This document shows, piece after piece, positions 49,908 through 57,904 of a stretch of 64,000 nucleotides of DNA. The DNA comes from Tardiphaga sp. P9-11 (GTDB lineage: Bacteria; Pseudomonadota; Alphaproteobacteria; Rhizobiales; Xanthobacteraceae): positions 868,001 through 932,000 of the forward strand of contig NZ_NPKQ01000001.1 of NCBI RefSeq assembly GCF_008329525.1, written 5' to 3'. Position 1 is the first letter of the stretch; each line of letters begins with the position of its first letter. The notes beneath the pieces were generated by a model, which ran no database searches, was not told the DNA's origin, and worked only from the letters and a program-made list of their open reading frames with translations. A program made the translations under genes and the position numbers.

Positions 49908-52817
49908 ATGTCGCTCGTTCACGAAATCGATTTTGGTACGCCGCGCTCGAAGTCCGAAAAGATGGTCACGCTGACCATCGACGGGCAGAGCGTCTCGGTG
50001 CCCGAGGGCACCTCGATCATGCGCGCTGCGATGGAAATGGGCACGCAGATCCCGAAACTGTGCGCCACCGACATGGTGGACGCCTTCGGCTCCTGCCGTC
50101 TCTGTCTGGTGGAGATCGAGGGCCGTGCCGGCACGCCGTCCTCCTGCACCACGCCGGCGATGGAAGGCCTGGTGGTCCACACCCAGAATGAGCGGCTGGC
50201 GAAGCTGCGCAAGGGCGTGATGGAGCTCTACATCTCCGACCATCCGCTGGACTGCCTGACCTGCGCCGCCAACGGCGACTGCGAATTGCAGGACATGGCC
50301 GGTGCGGTCGGTCTGCGCGACGTGCGCTACGGCTATGACGGCGAGAACCATGTCTTCGCCAAGAACGGCCCGAAGCATACTCACAACTCGCCGGAAGCCT
50401 GCGAAAACGATCACTGGATGGCGAAGGACGAGTCGAATCCGTACTTCACCTATGACCCCTCGAAGTGCATCGTCTGCTCGCGCTGCGTCCGCGCTTGCGA
50501 AGAAGTACAAGGCACTTTCGCGCTGACGATCTCCGGCCGCGGTTTCGAGAGCCGCGTCTCGCCGGGAATGAGCGAGAGCTTCCTGGGTTCGGAATGCGTG
50601 TCTTGCGGCGCCTGCGTGCAGGCCTGCCCGACCGCGACGCTGACTGAGAAGGCCGTGATCGAGATCGGCCAGCCGGAGCACTCCGCCGTCACCACCTGCG
50701 CCTATTGCGGCGTCGGCTGTACCTTCAAGGCGGAAATGCGCGGCGAGGAGCTGGTGCGCATGGTGCCGTACAAGGACGGTAAGGCCAATCGCGGCCATTC
50801 CTGCGTCAAGGGCCGCTTCGCCTGGGGCTATGCGAACCACAAGGAGCGCATCCTCAATCCGATGATCCGCGAGAAGATCACTGATCCGTGGCAGGAAGTG
50901 TCGTGGGATGAGGCGTTCAATTTCGCCGCGAAGAAGTTCAAGGGCATCCAGGCCAAACATGGTCGAGATTCCATCGGCGGCATCACCTCGTCACGCTGCA
51001 CCAACGAAGAGGTCTTCGTGGTGCAGAAGCTGATCCGCGCCGGCTTCGGCAACAACAATGTCGATACCTGCGCCCGTGTCTGCCACTCGCCGACCGGCTA
51101 CGGCCTGTCCTCGACCTTCGGCACCTCGGCCGGCACCCAGGACTTCGATTCCGTGGAAGACACTGACGTCGTGATGATCATCGGCGCCAATCCGACCGAC
51201 GGTCATCCGGTGTTTGCGTCGCGCCTGAAGAAGCGTCTGCGCGCCGGCGCCAAGCTGATCGTCGTCGACCCGCGCAAAACCGATATCGTGCGCTCGGCAC
51301 ATATAGAGGCACAGCATCATCTGCCGTTGATGCCCGGCACCAACGTAGCTGTGCTTACTGCGCTGGCGCATGTCATCGTCACCGAAGGCCTCGCCGATGA
51401 AGCCTTCATCCGCGAGCGTTGCGACTGGAGCGAGTTCGAGGACTGGGCGGCCTTCGTCGCGCAGCCCAACCACAGCCCGGAAGCCACCGCCATCATGACT
51501 GGCGTCGATCCGAAGGAGCTGCGTGCCGCCGCGCGTCTGTTCGCCACCGGTGGCAACGGCGCGATCTATTACGGCCTCGGTGTTACCGAGCACAGCCAGG
51601 GCTCGACGACCGTCATCGCGATCGCCAACCTGGCGATGGTTACCGGCAATATCGGCCGTCCCGGCGTCGGCGTGAATCCGCTGCGTGGCCAGAACAATGT
51701 GCAGGGCTCCTGCGACATGGGCTCGTTCCCGCACGAACTGCCGGGCTACCGGCATATTTCGGGTGATGCGGTCCGCGAGACCTTCGAGTCGATGTGGAAC
51801 GTGAAGCTCAATCCCGAGCCGGGCCTGCGCATCCCGAACATGTTCGACGCAGCCACGGAAGGCACCTTCATGGGTCTCTATGTGCAGGGCGAAGACATCC
51901 TGCAGTCCGATCCGAATACCAAGCATGTCGTCGCGGCTCTGTCGGCGATGGAATGCGTCATCGTCCACGATCTCTTCCTGAACGAGACCGCAAACTACGC
52001 CCATGTGTTCTTCCCGGGCTCGACCTTCCTGGAGAAGAACGGCACCTTCACCAATGCCGAACGCCGCATCCAGCGCGTCCGCAAGGTGATGTCACCGAAG
52101 AATGGCCTGGAAGACTGGGAAGTGACCTTGGGATTCGCCAAGGCGCTCGGCTACGAGATGCACTACAATCATCCTTCGGAGATCATGGATGAGATCGCAG
52201 CGCTGACGCCGACCTTCGCCGGTGTCTCCTTTGCGAAGCTCGACGAAGTCGGCTCGGTGCAGTGGCCGTGCAACGAGAAGGCACCGCTGGGCACGCCGAT
52301 CATGCACATCGACGGCTTCGTGCGGGGCAAGGGCAAGTTCATGCTCACCGAATACATTGCCACCGACGAGCGTACCGGGCCGCGCTTTCCGCTGCTGCTC
52401 ACCACCGGCCGTATTCTCAGCCAGTACAATGTCGGCGCGCAGACGCGGCGCACCGAGAATGTGGTCTGGCATGAAGAGGATCGTCTGGAGCTGCATCCGC
52501 ACGACGCCGAGCTGCGCGGCATCCGCGATGGCGACTGGGTGAAGCTGCAGAGCCGTGCGGGCGAGACCACATTGCGCGCGCTGCTCACCGAACGCATGGC
52601 GCCGGGCGTGGTCTATACGACGTTCCACCACCCGACCACGCAGGCCAACGTCATCACCACCGAGTTCTCGGACTGGGCCACCAATTGTCCGGAATACAAG
52701 GTGACGGCGGTGCAGATCTCGCCCTCGAACGGTCCGTCCGAGTGGCAGAAGGAATATGACGAGCAGGCCCGCCAATCGCGCCGGATCGCCATGCCTGTTG
52801 TGGAAGCTGCGGAGTAG
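49908..52817 (+). CDS. fdsA: NAD-dependent formate dehydrogenase alpha subunit (Mo/W-bis-MGD)
   Basis: 969 residues starting at ATG after AAAGGAGCAACAC. N-terminal 2Fe-2S (FGSCRLCLVEIEG), His-liganded 4Fe-4S (HPLDCLTCAANGDCELQ), two ferredoxin clusters (CIVCSRCVRACEEVQG, CVSCGACVQACPTATL), then the 4Fe-4S of the FDH core (CAYCGVGCTFKAEMRG). The molybdopterin domain has DTCARVCHSPTGYGL, where a cysteine ligates the metal, so no selenocysteine is needed. The C-terminal MGD-binding domain closes with YTTFHHPTTQANVI. It oxidises formate to CO2 in the cytosol, as part of the soluble FdsABGD complex. Confidence 0.96.
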   Translation: MSLVHEIDFGTPRSKSEKMVTLTIDGQSVSVPEGTSIMRAAMEMGTQIPKLCATDMVDAFGSCRLCLVEIEGRAGTPSSCTTPAMEGLVVHTQNERLAKLRKGVMELYISDHPLDCLTCAANGDCELQDMAGAVGLRDVRYGYDGENHVFAKNGPKHTHNSPEACENDHWMAKDESNPYFTYDPSKCIVCSRCVRACEEVQGTFALTISGRGFESRVSPGMSESFLGSECVSCGACVQACPTATLTEKAVIEIGQPEHSAVTTCAYCGVGCTFKAEMRGEELVRMVPYKDGKANRGHSCVKGRFAWGYANHKERILNPMIREKITDPWQEVSWDEAFNFAAKKFKGIQAKHGRDSIGGITSSRCTNEEVFVVQKLIRAGFGNNNVDTCARVCHSPTGYGLSSTFGTSAGTQDFDSVEDTDVVMIIGANPTDGHPVFASRLKKRLRAGAKLIVVDPRKTDIVRSAHIEAQHHLPLMPGTNVAVLTALAHVIVTEGLADEAFIRERCDWSEFEDWAAFVAQPNHSPEATAIMTGVDPKELRAAARLFATGGNGAIYYGLGVTEHSQGSTTVIAIANLAMVTGNIGRPGVGVNPLRGQNNVQGSCDMGSFPHELPGYRHISGDAVRETFESMWNVKLNPEPGLRIPNMFDAATEGTFMGLYVQGEDILQSDPNTKHVVAALSAMECVIVHDLFLNETANYAHVFFPGSTFLEKNGTFTNAERRIQRVRKVMSPKNGLEDWEVTLGFAKALGYEMHYNHPSEIMDEIAALTPTFAGVSFAKLDEVGSVQWPCNEKAPLGTPIMHIDGFVRGKGKFMLTEYIATDERTGPRFPLLLTTGRILSQYNVGAQTRRTENVVWHEEDRLELHPHDAELRGIRDGDWVKLQSRAGETTLRALLTERMAPGVVYTTFHHPTTQANVITTEFSDWATNCPEYKVTAVQISPSNGPSEWQKEYDEQARQSRRIAMPVVEAAE

Positions 52818-52832
52818 GTCTGGAGGCCAGAC

Positions 52833-53687
52833 ATGCACGATCCGGTTCGCAAAGCCTCGCGAAAGATCTGGCGCCATTCCGGCGTCAGCGAGGGGCTGCG
52901 CGTGGTGCCGGAAGAGACTGCGCTGGCGATCACCTATAATGGCGGCACCTATGCCGTCATGATGGGGACGCCGCAGGACTATCGCGACTTCGCCTATGGC
53001 TTCAGCCTGAGCGAGGGCGTGGTCGCCTCGATCGACGAGATCGAGAGTTTCGAGGCCGTCGAGTTCGACGATGGCGTTGAGCTGCGGATGTGGCTTGCAG
53101 GCGAGAAGGCCGAGAGCATCAGCGCGCGGCGCCGGCAGGTCGCCGGGCCGACGGGCTGCGGTCTGTGCGGTATCGACTCGATCTCGGAAGCCGTTAAGCC
53201 GGCGGCCATCGTTGCGCCCGGCGGCACGTTCTCCTTCGACCAGATCATGGCGGCGATGGAGACGCTGTCGCCGCTGCAGAAGATCAACATCCAGACCCGC
53301 GCGGTTCACGCTGCCGCGTTCTGGACTGACGCAGATGGCATCGTCGCTTTGCGGGAAGATGTCGGCCGTCACAACGCGTTGGACAAGCTCGCCGGCGCGC
53401 TGGCGCAGACAAAGGTCGATGCCAGCCAGGGCATGGTGCTGCTGACCAGCCGCGTGTCTGTGGAGATGGTGCAGAAGACAGCCGCCATCGGCGCGCCGCT
53501 CATGGTGTCGGTGTCGGCGCCGACCGCACTGGCGATCCGTTTGGCCGACGCCGCGGGTATTACACTCGCCGCTATCGCGCGAGCGGACGGTTTTGAAGTT
53601 TTCACACATCCGCATCGCGTGCTTCCGCACGCGGTCGCGGATGCATCAGGACAAGAGCATGGACACCCACACATCGACGTCGCCTGA
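52833..53687 (+). CDS. fdhD: Formate dehydrogenase accessory sulfurtransferase FdhD (FdsC)
   Basis: 284 residues. The catalytic C-x-x-C is present in GPTGCGLCGIDSI near residue 107. The flanking FdhD motifs are YRDFAYGFSLSEGVV, VHAAAFW, REDVGRHNALDKL and LTSRVSVEMVQK. FdhD transfers sulfur from a cysteine desulfurase to the Mo cofactor before insertion into FdsA, which is needed for activity. It lies 15 nt after fdsA. Its 3' end overlaps the fdsD start by 29 nt in another frame. Confidence 0.95.
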   Translation: MHDPVRKASRKIWRHSGVSEGLRVVPEETALAITYNGGTYAVMMGTPQDYRDFAYGFSLSEGVVASIDEIESFEAVEFDDGVELRMWLAGEKAESISARRRQVAGPTGCGLCGIDSISEAVKPAAIVAPGGTFSFDQIMAAMETLSPLQKINIQTRAVHAAAFWTDADGIVALREDVGRHNALDKLAGALAQTKVDASQGMVLLTSRVSVEMVQKTAAIGAPLMVSVSAPTALAIRLADAAGITLAAIARADGFEVFTHPHRVLPHAVADASGQEHGHPHIDVA

Positions 53688-53886
53688 CCGGCTGATCTAC
53701 ATGGCCAACCAGATTGGCGATTTCTTCAACAGCCAGGGCCACGATCACGCCGTGGCCGGGATCGCCGAGCACATCAAGAAGTTCTGGGATCCGCGCATGC
53801 GCAAGAAGATCTTCGAGCATCTGGATGCTGGCGGCGCCGGGCTGAAGCCGAATGTGCTCCAGGCGATCGCGTTGCTGAAGAAGTAG
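53659..53886 (+). CDS. fdsD: Formate dehydrogenase delta subunit FdsD
   Basis: 75 residues from ATG 53659; ATG 53641 is an alternative. The sequence RLIYMANQIGDFFNSQGHDH, IAEHIKKFWDPRMRKKIFEH and GAGLKPNVLQAIALLKK is the well-conserved FdsD pattern (N-Q-I-A/G...F...WDPRM). The small delta subunit is needed for assembly of the NAD-dependent formate dehydrogenase. It ends the fdsGBA-fdhD-fdsD operon, the same order as in Cupriavidus and Rhodobacter. A palindromic repeat follows. Confidence 0.92.
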   Translation: MDTHTSTSPDRLIYMANQIGDFFNSQGHDHAVAGIAEHIKKFWDPRMRKKIFEHLDAGGAGLKPNVLQAIALLKK

Positions 53887-53900
53887 CCCAACCTACACTC

Positions 53901-54001
53901 GTCATTCCGGGCTTCGCCGCAGCCGGCATTGGCCGGCGTAAGCGAAGACCCGGAATCCCGTAGTGTTCAGCCATGTCGAACGCCCGCGCCCCGGAATGAC
54001 A
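53901..54001. repeat. Dispersed GC-rich intergenic repeat, copy 2, with outer inverted ends
   Basis: The element begins GTCATTCCGGG at 53901 and ends with CCGGAATGAC at 54001, so it has inverted ends. Its first 60 bases are the reverse-complement match of the repeat at 35953-36009. Internal hairpins include GCCGGCATTGGCCGGC. It fills the gap between the convergent fdsD and BolA-like genes and could double as a bidirectional transcription stop. Confidence 0.75.
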
Positions 54002-54023
54002 GTGTTGGGCGCCTGAACGAAGC

Positions 54024-54296
54024 CTAGCCCGCTTCTTTCGGCGTTTGCGGTTTCAGCGCCAGCGCATGGACCGTTCCGGCGAGTTCCGCCGTCAATAGTT
54101 CATTGATCATGCGATGACGGTCGATCCGGCTCTTCCCTTCGAAGGCCTCCGACACAATATTGACCCTGAAGTGGGTTTCACCCTCCGGGCGATGGCCCAT
54201 GTGACCGGCATGCAGATGCGATTCATCGGTCACGTCGAGGCGCTGGGGCGCGAAAGCCTCTGTCAGCTTCTTTGTGATGTTATCTTTCATGGTCAT
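54024..54296 (-). CDS. BolA family protein
   Basis: 90 residues; ATG 54296 or ATG 54290 may be the start. It has the small class II KH-like BolA fold: LDVTDESHLHAGHMGHRPEG with the S-x-x-H region, ETHFRVNIVSEAFEGKSRID, RHRMINELLTAEL and HALALKPQTP, with a conserved C-terminal H-A-L motif. BolA proteins pair with monothiol glutaredoxins through a shared 2Fe-2S cluster and influence iron and envelope regulation. It is divergent from the DnaJ-domain gene, a neighbour pair found in related bacteria. Confidence 0.9.
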   Translation of the reverse strand: MTMKDNITKKLTEAFAPQRLDVTDESHLHAGHMGHRPEGETHFRVNIVSEAFEGKSRIDRHRMINELLTAELAGTVHALALKPQTPKEAG

Positions 54297-54433
54297 GATG
54301 GCCGGCTTAGCGGTTTGCGCCGCTCATGGTCAATCACGATGTAGCGACCATATTGGTGCGGCGCAGTGCACCGAATGAGGTAATCGGAATGTCAAGACTT
54401 GAAGCTTTTTGCGTTGCGTTGTCATAGTCAGCT

Positions 54434-55087
54434 ATGCCCATCGACTCATCCAAATTCTTCGACAGCATCCGTATCAAGCCGAACAAGCTGAGCGCGAAGC
54501 AGCAAGCTGCTGCGCGCGAGGAAGCTATTATGTGCGAATGGCCCGAGTGCAAGAACAAGGGCCCACACCGTGCCCCGAAGGGCCGCGCGCAGGACAAGGA
54601 ATACTGGCACTTCTGCCTGAACCACGTCCGCGAATACAATCAGGGCTACAACTTCTTCCAGGGCATGGCGCCGGATGCGGTCGCCAAGTACCAGAAGGAC
54701 GCGCTGACCGGTCACCGTCCGACCTGGAAGATGGGCGCCAACGGCTCTCCGGAGAAAAAGGCCGGGCAGCCCGACCTCGACGGTGCGATCGATCCGTTCG
54801 CCATGTTCAACGAAATGAACGGCATGGGTATGGGCCGTGGCCGGGCCCGCAAGCCGCAGGCGCCGATCAAGGAAGAAACCCGCAAGATATTCAATGCGGA
54901 GCGCAAGGCGCTGCAGGTGATGGGTCTCGGCCCCAGCGCCACGCTGGACGACGTCAAGGCGACGTACAAGGCGCTGGTGAAGCAGCACCATCCCGACGCC
55001 AATGGCGGCGACCGCTCCACTGAGGACCGGTTGATCGAAATCATCAAGGCTTACAACTACTTGAAGACCGTGGTCCGGGGGGCATAA
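54434..55087 (+). CDS. DnaJ-domain protein with N-terminal Cys/His motif
   Basis: 217 residues. The C-terminal 65 residues are a J domain: ALQVMGLGPSATLDDVKATY, the HPD tripeptide in KQHHPDANGG, and LIEIIKAYNYLK. This would stimulate an Hsp70 partner. The N-terminal part carries MCEWPECKNKGPHRAPKG and FCLNHVREYN, giving C-x4-C...H...C-x2-H. That could bind zinc. The middle is Gly/Met-rich (GMGMGRGRARK). The J domain at the C-terminus rather than the N-terminus marks it as a class III, adaptor-type co-chaperone. Confidence 0.85.
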   Translation: MPIDSSKFFDSIRIKPNKLSAKQQAAAREEAIMCEWPECKNKGPHRAPKGRAQDKEYWHFCLNHVREYNQGYNFFQGMAPDAVAKYQKDALTGHRPTWKMGANGSPEKKAGQPDLDGAIDPFAMFNEMNGMGMGRGRARKPQAPIKEETRKIFNAERKALQVMGLGPSATLDDVKATYKALVKQHHPDANGGDRSTEDRLIEIIKAYNYLKTVVRGA

Positions 55088-55481
55088 GCGACGCTCCGGG
55101 TGTCGCCCCGGCGAAAGCCGGGACTCATAAGCCGTCGAGCCAAGTCCAGGCAGGACGTTGAGGCCTTTTTCCAACGAGGACGCCTGAGGTTATGGGCGCC
55201 GGCTTTCGCCGGGACGACAGGCGGGCGCCGAACCATTAAGCATAACCAGTCCACGCCCGCTTTATTTGCTTCTCCGCCAGATACCGCCGCAATTCCGCCC
55301 GGCCCGAGATCTTCAATCTCTGTTGACCATCGCTGGAATGGAACCTGCCGCTCACGGCCAGTTGCCTTGCGAGCAGGGGGCCTTAAGGCTAACATTTGCG
55401 TACGAATAAGGGCCAATTTGTCTTTATTCTGGGACTTCTGAACTTGGGGTGTCGGCGTCCTGCCGGCTGCGGAGCTTAGCT
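55088..55481. other. 394-nt intergenic region
   Basis: This stretch contains the inverted-end element at 55102-55218 and then about 260 nt leading to the L,D-transpeptidase start. No credible gene lies in it. The segment near 55395-55445 (AATTTGTCTTTATTCTGG) is AT-richer and probably carries the transpeptidase promoter. The GGAG at 55471-55474 is the ribosome binding site used to set that start. Confidence 0.5.
55102..55218. repeat. 117-bp element with long inverted ends
   Basis: The left end GTCGCCCCGGCGAAAGCCGG starts at 55102, and the right end CCGGCTTTCGCCGGGACGAC stops at 55218. They are complementary at 19 of 20 positions, and the similarity continues inward (CTCATAA versus TTATGGG). 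The element lies 15 nt downstream of the DnaJ-domain gene. It has the look of a non-coding miniature repeat. Such ends may fold into a long cruciform or end transcription. Confidence 0.7.
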
Positions 55482-56966
55482 TTGAAACATCGCTCGCTTG
55501 TTCGCGCGCTGCTGACGTCAGTCGTACTTGCGACAGGCGTGGTGCTGGCCGGCTGCAACGGCGAAGACATGTCGCTCGCCAGCAATGCGAAGGCCAACCA
55601 GCCCGTTCCTCCCAAGCTCGTTGCCGAGATGACTGAAAAGGACATGGACCTGCAGTCGCCGATGCTGGTCCGTGTGTTCAAGCAGGAAGCCGAACTCGAA
55701 GTCTGGAAGCAGAACCGCTCCGGCCAGTTCGCGCTCTTGAAAACCTATCCGATCTGCCGCTGGTCCGGCGATCTCGGCCCGAAGGTCAAGGAAGGCGATC
55801 GTCAGGCACCGGAAGGTTTCTATGCGATCACGCCGGCGCAGATGAACCCGCGCTCGGCCTACTATCTGTCATTCAATACCGGTTTCCCCAACGCCTTCGA
55901 CAAGTCGCTGGGACGCACCGGTTCGCAACTGATGGTGCATGGCGATTGCTCGTCGCGTGGCTGTTTTGCCATGACCGACGAACAGATCGCCGAGATCTAT
56001 TCGCTGGGGCGCGAGTCATTCTTCGGTGGGCAGCGTTCGTTCCAGTTCGCGGCGTTTCCGTTCAAGATGACGCCGGTCAACATGGCCAAGCATCGCAATA
56101 ACCCGAATATGCCGTTCTGGAAGATGATCAAGCAGGGCTATGATCATTTCGAAGTGACGCGGCAGGAGCCGAAGGTCGAGTTCTGCGAGAACAAGTATGT
56201 GTTCGATCCGGCCGCGCCTGCGGGATCGACCAAGCCGCTGGTGTTCAACGCCTCGGCCAAGTGCCCCGTCTATCAGGTGCCTGCCGAGATCGCCGATGCC
56301 GTCAGCGCGAAGCAGGCGCAGGACGATGCCAAGGTCGCCGAACTGGTTGCCAAGGGCACGCCGGTCGCGCAACGCCGTCCCGATATCGACGGTGGCATGA
56401 ACCGCGTCTTCGCCGCCAAGCTGCCTGATGCCTCCACTGGCCTGTCGGATCCGGAGCCGTCGGGTGTGCAGACCGCCGCCTATTCGCGTGCACCGGGCAC
56501 CATTCCGCCGCACGTCAATCCGCCGAAGGCGACGGCTGCGACGACAACCTCCTATTCGGCCTCGCTGTTCGCTGCATCGGAAGAGCCGGTCGTCGCAGCG
56601 CCCTCCACCCGCGTTGCTTCGGCCTCGTCGGATGGCGGCTTCTTCAGCAATCTCGCCAAGAAGGTCGGTATCGGCGGCTCGGACACGACAGCGACCACGA
56701 CGACTGCGGCGCCAGCCACCGCTGTGCCGACACCGGCCGCGAAGCCGAAGGCTCCAACCGCTGCCAAGGCTGCCCCTGCACCCGCCGTAGCCGCGAAGCC
56801 GGCCCCAGCGCCTGTCGTTGCCACCGCGCGCCCGCCGCTCAAGCCGACGCTGTCGGCCGAACCGTCCGCTCCGGCCTCCGGTGGCGGCGCCGGCATAGCG
56901 CTGTCAGGCGCTGCTCCCGTGGTTTCGGCGAATTCGTTCTCGGATCGCTTCTCGGCGACGCGCTAA
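55482..56966 (+). CDS. L,D-transpeptidase family lipoprotein (YafK-like)
   Basis: 494 residues from TTG 55482, chosen because GGAG lies 7 nt upstream and because it gives a textbook lipoprotein signal: basic KHR, hydrophobic core, lipobox VLAGC. A GTG at 55449 is an alternative. The YkuD-type catalytic site is QLMVHGDCSSRGCFAMTDEQ, with H-G...S-x-G-C as in YafK/DpaA members. After residue about 250 the protein becomes a long Ala/Pro/Thr-rich tail of low complexity. It should act on peptidoglycan cross-links or on lipoprotein attachment in the periplasm. Orthologues of YafK cleave the Lpp-peptidoglycan bond; which activity applies here is unknown. Confidence 0.85.
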   Translation: MKHRSLVRALLTSVVLATGVVLAGCNGEDMSLASNAKANQPVPPKLVAEMTEKDMDLQSPMLVRVFKQEAELEVWKQNRSGQFALLKTYPICRWSGDLGPKVKEGDRQAPEGFYAITPAQMNPRSAYYLSFNTGFPNAFDKSLGRTGSQLMVHGDCSSRGCFAMTDEQIAEIYSLGRESFFGGQRSFQFAAFPFKMTPVNMAKHRNNPNMPFWKMIKQGYDHFEVTRQEPKVEFCENKYVFDPAAPAGSTKPLVFNASAKCPVYQVPAEIADAVSAKQAQDDAKVAELVAKGTPVAQRRPDIDGGMNRVFAAKLPDASTGLSDPEPSGVQTAAYSRAPGTIPPHVNPPKATAATTTSYSASLFAASEEPVVAAPSTRVASASSDGGFFSNLAKKVGIGGSDTTATTTTAAPATAVPTPAAKPKAPTAAKAAPAPAVAAKPAPAPVVATARPPLKPTLSAEPSAPASGGGAGIALSGAAPVVSANSFSDRFSATR

Positions 56967-56995
56967 GCGCGCCTCGCTCCCCGCAGATATATCGC

Positions 56996-57703
56996 TCACG
57001 TGTGGTTGGCGCCGTTGTCGCTGACGCGTTTGACGATACTGACCTGACGCACGCCATCAAGCTCCTGCAGCTTCGAAGGATAGCTCGCGATATCCTGTGA
57101 CGACACCTTGCTGAGCAGGATCGAAAGCTGGTCGCTGCCTTGGGGATCGCGGCTCTCCACCAGGAAGCGTTTCACCTGGCCAGCTCGCAGCGACAATGTC
57201 TCGCGCAGCAATTCCGGTGTCAGGCCATTGTTCTCGACCTCCACCTTCAGCATGCAGGTCTGGTTGCGCGAGCGATAGGCTTCCTCAAGCGGCTTGATAC
57301 CGACGAGGATGATCAGGATGATCACCGTCGATGCACCGGCCGCGAGATACAATCCACCACCCACCGCAAGGCCGATCGCCGCCACCGTCCAGATGCTTGC
57401 CGCCGTGGTCAGCCCCTTGACGATTTCGCCGCGCGCCAGGATCGATCCCGCGCCGAGAAAGCCGATGCCGGACACGACCTGCGCTGCGATGCGCGATGGA
57501 TCGAGCACGACATTGGATTGCGTGAGCAGGATGTTCGAGAAGCCATATTGCGAGACCAGCATGATCAGGCAGGAGCCGACGCAGACCAGCATATGGGTGC
57601 GAATGCCCGCGGCCCACAGCAGCCGCTCGCGCTCGAAACCGATCAGGCTGCCAAGCGCGGCGGCGGAGATCAGTCGGATCAGCATTTCGGAATTGGACAT
57701 CAT
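56996..57703 (-). CDS. MgtC/SapB family membrane protein
   Basis: 235 residues from ATG 57703 (GGGGG 7 nt upstream); GTG 57709 is in frame. The N-terminal half has four or five membrane helices with MgtC signatures: AALGSLIGFERERLLWAAGI, RTHMLVCVGSCLIMLVSQYG, VVSGIGFLGAGSILARGEIV and GLTTAASIWTVAAIGLAVGG. The C-terminal cytosolic domain (from residue about 150) is ACT-like. MgtC proteins modulate F-ATPase or Mg2+ homeostasis, often under stress. It is convergent with the transpeptidase gene. Confidence 0.9.
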   Translation of the reverse strand: MMSNSEMLIRLISAAALGSLIGFERERLLWAAGIRTHMLVCVGSCLIMLVSQYGFSNILLTQSNVVLDPSRIAAQVVSGIGFLGAGSILARGEIVKGLTTAASIWTVAAIGLAVGGGLYLAAGASTVIILIILVGIKPLEEAYRSRNQTCMLKVEVENNGLTPELLRETLSLRAGQVKRFLVESRDPQGSDQLSILLSKVSSQDIASYPSKLQELDGVRQVSIVKRVSDNGANHT

Positions 57704-57844
57704 CGGCACGCCCCCTCATTCCTGCGGCCGTTCGTGTCGGCGCGATGAACAGGCTAATCCTCTGCGACGTGTTGTCCAATCGTCGTCGGCGCTCTCCAGC
57801 GCAGTGCTTTGCTGCGCGAATGCGTGGAACCAACAGCCCAAAAG

Positions 57845-57874
57845 AAAAATCCCTCCCGCAAGGGAGGGATTTCA
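57845..57874 (-). terminator. Rho-independent terminator of secA
   Basis: Read on the minus strand, AAATCCCTCCC and GGGAGGGATTT flank a TTGC loop and are followed by a T-rich run (TTCTTTT). It lies about 31 nt downstream of the secA stop at 57905. Confidence 0.88.
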
Positions 57875-57904
57875 GATGGTTTCGCGATCTACCCGGTGGT
57901 CTGC

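Noticed and set aside
52092-53630. Long antisense frame across fdsA and fdhD
   Set aside because: The plus-strand genes are motif-confirmed. The antisense translation is low-complexity Arg/Asp/His, as is typical of GC-rich shadows.
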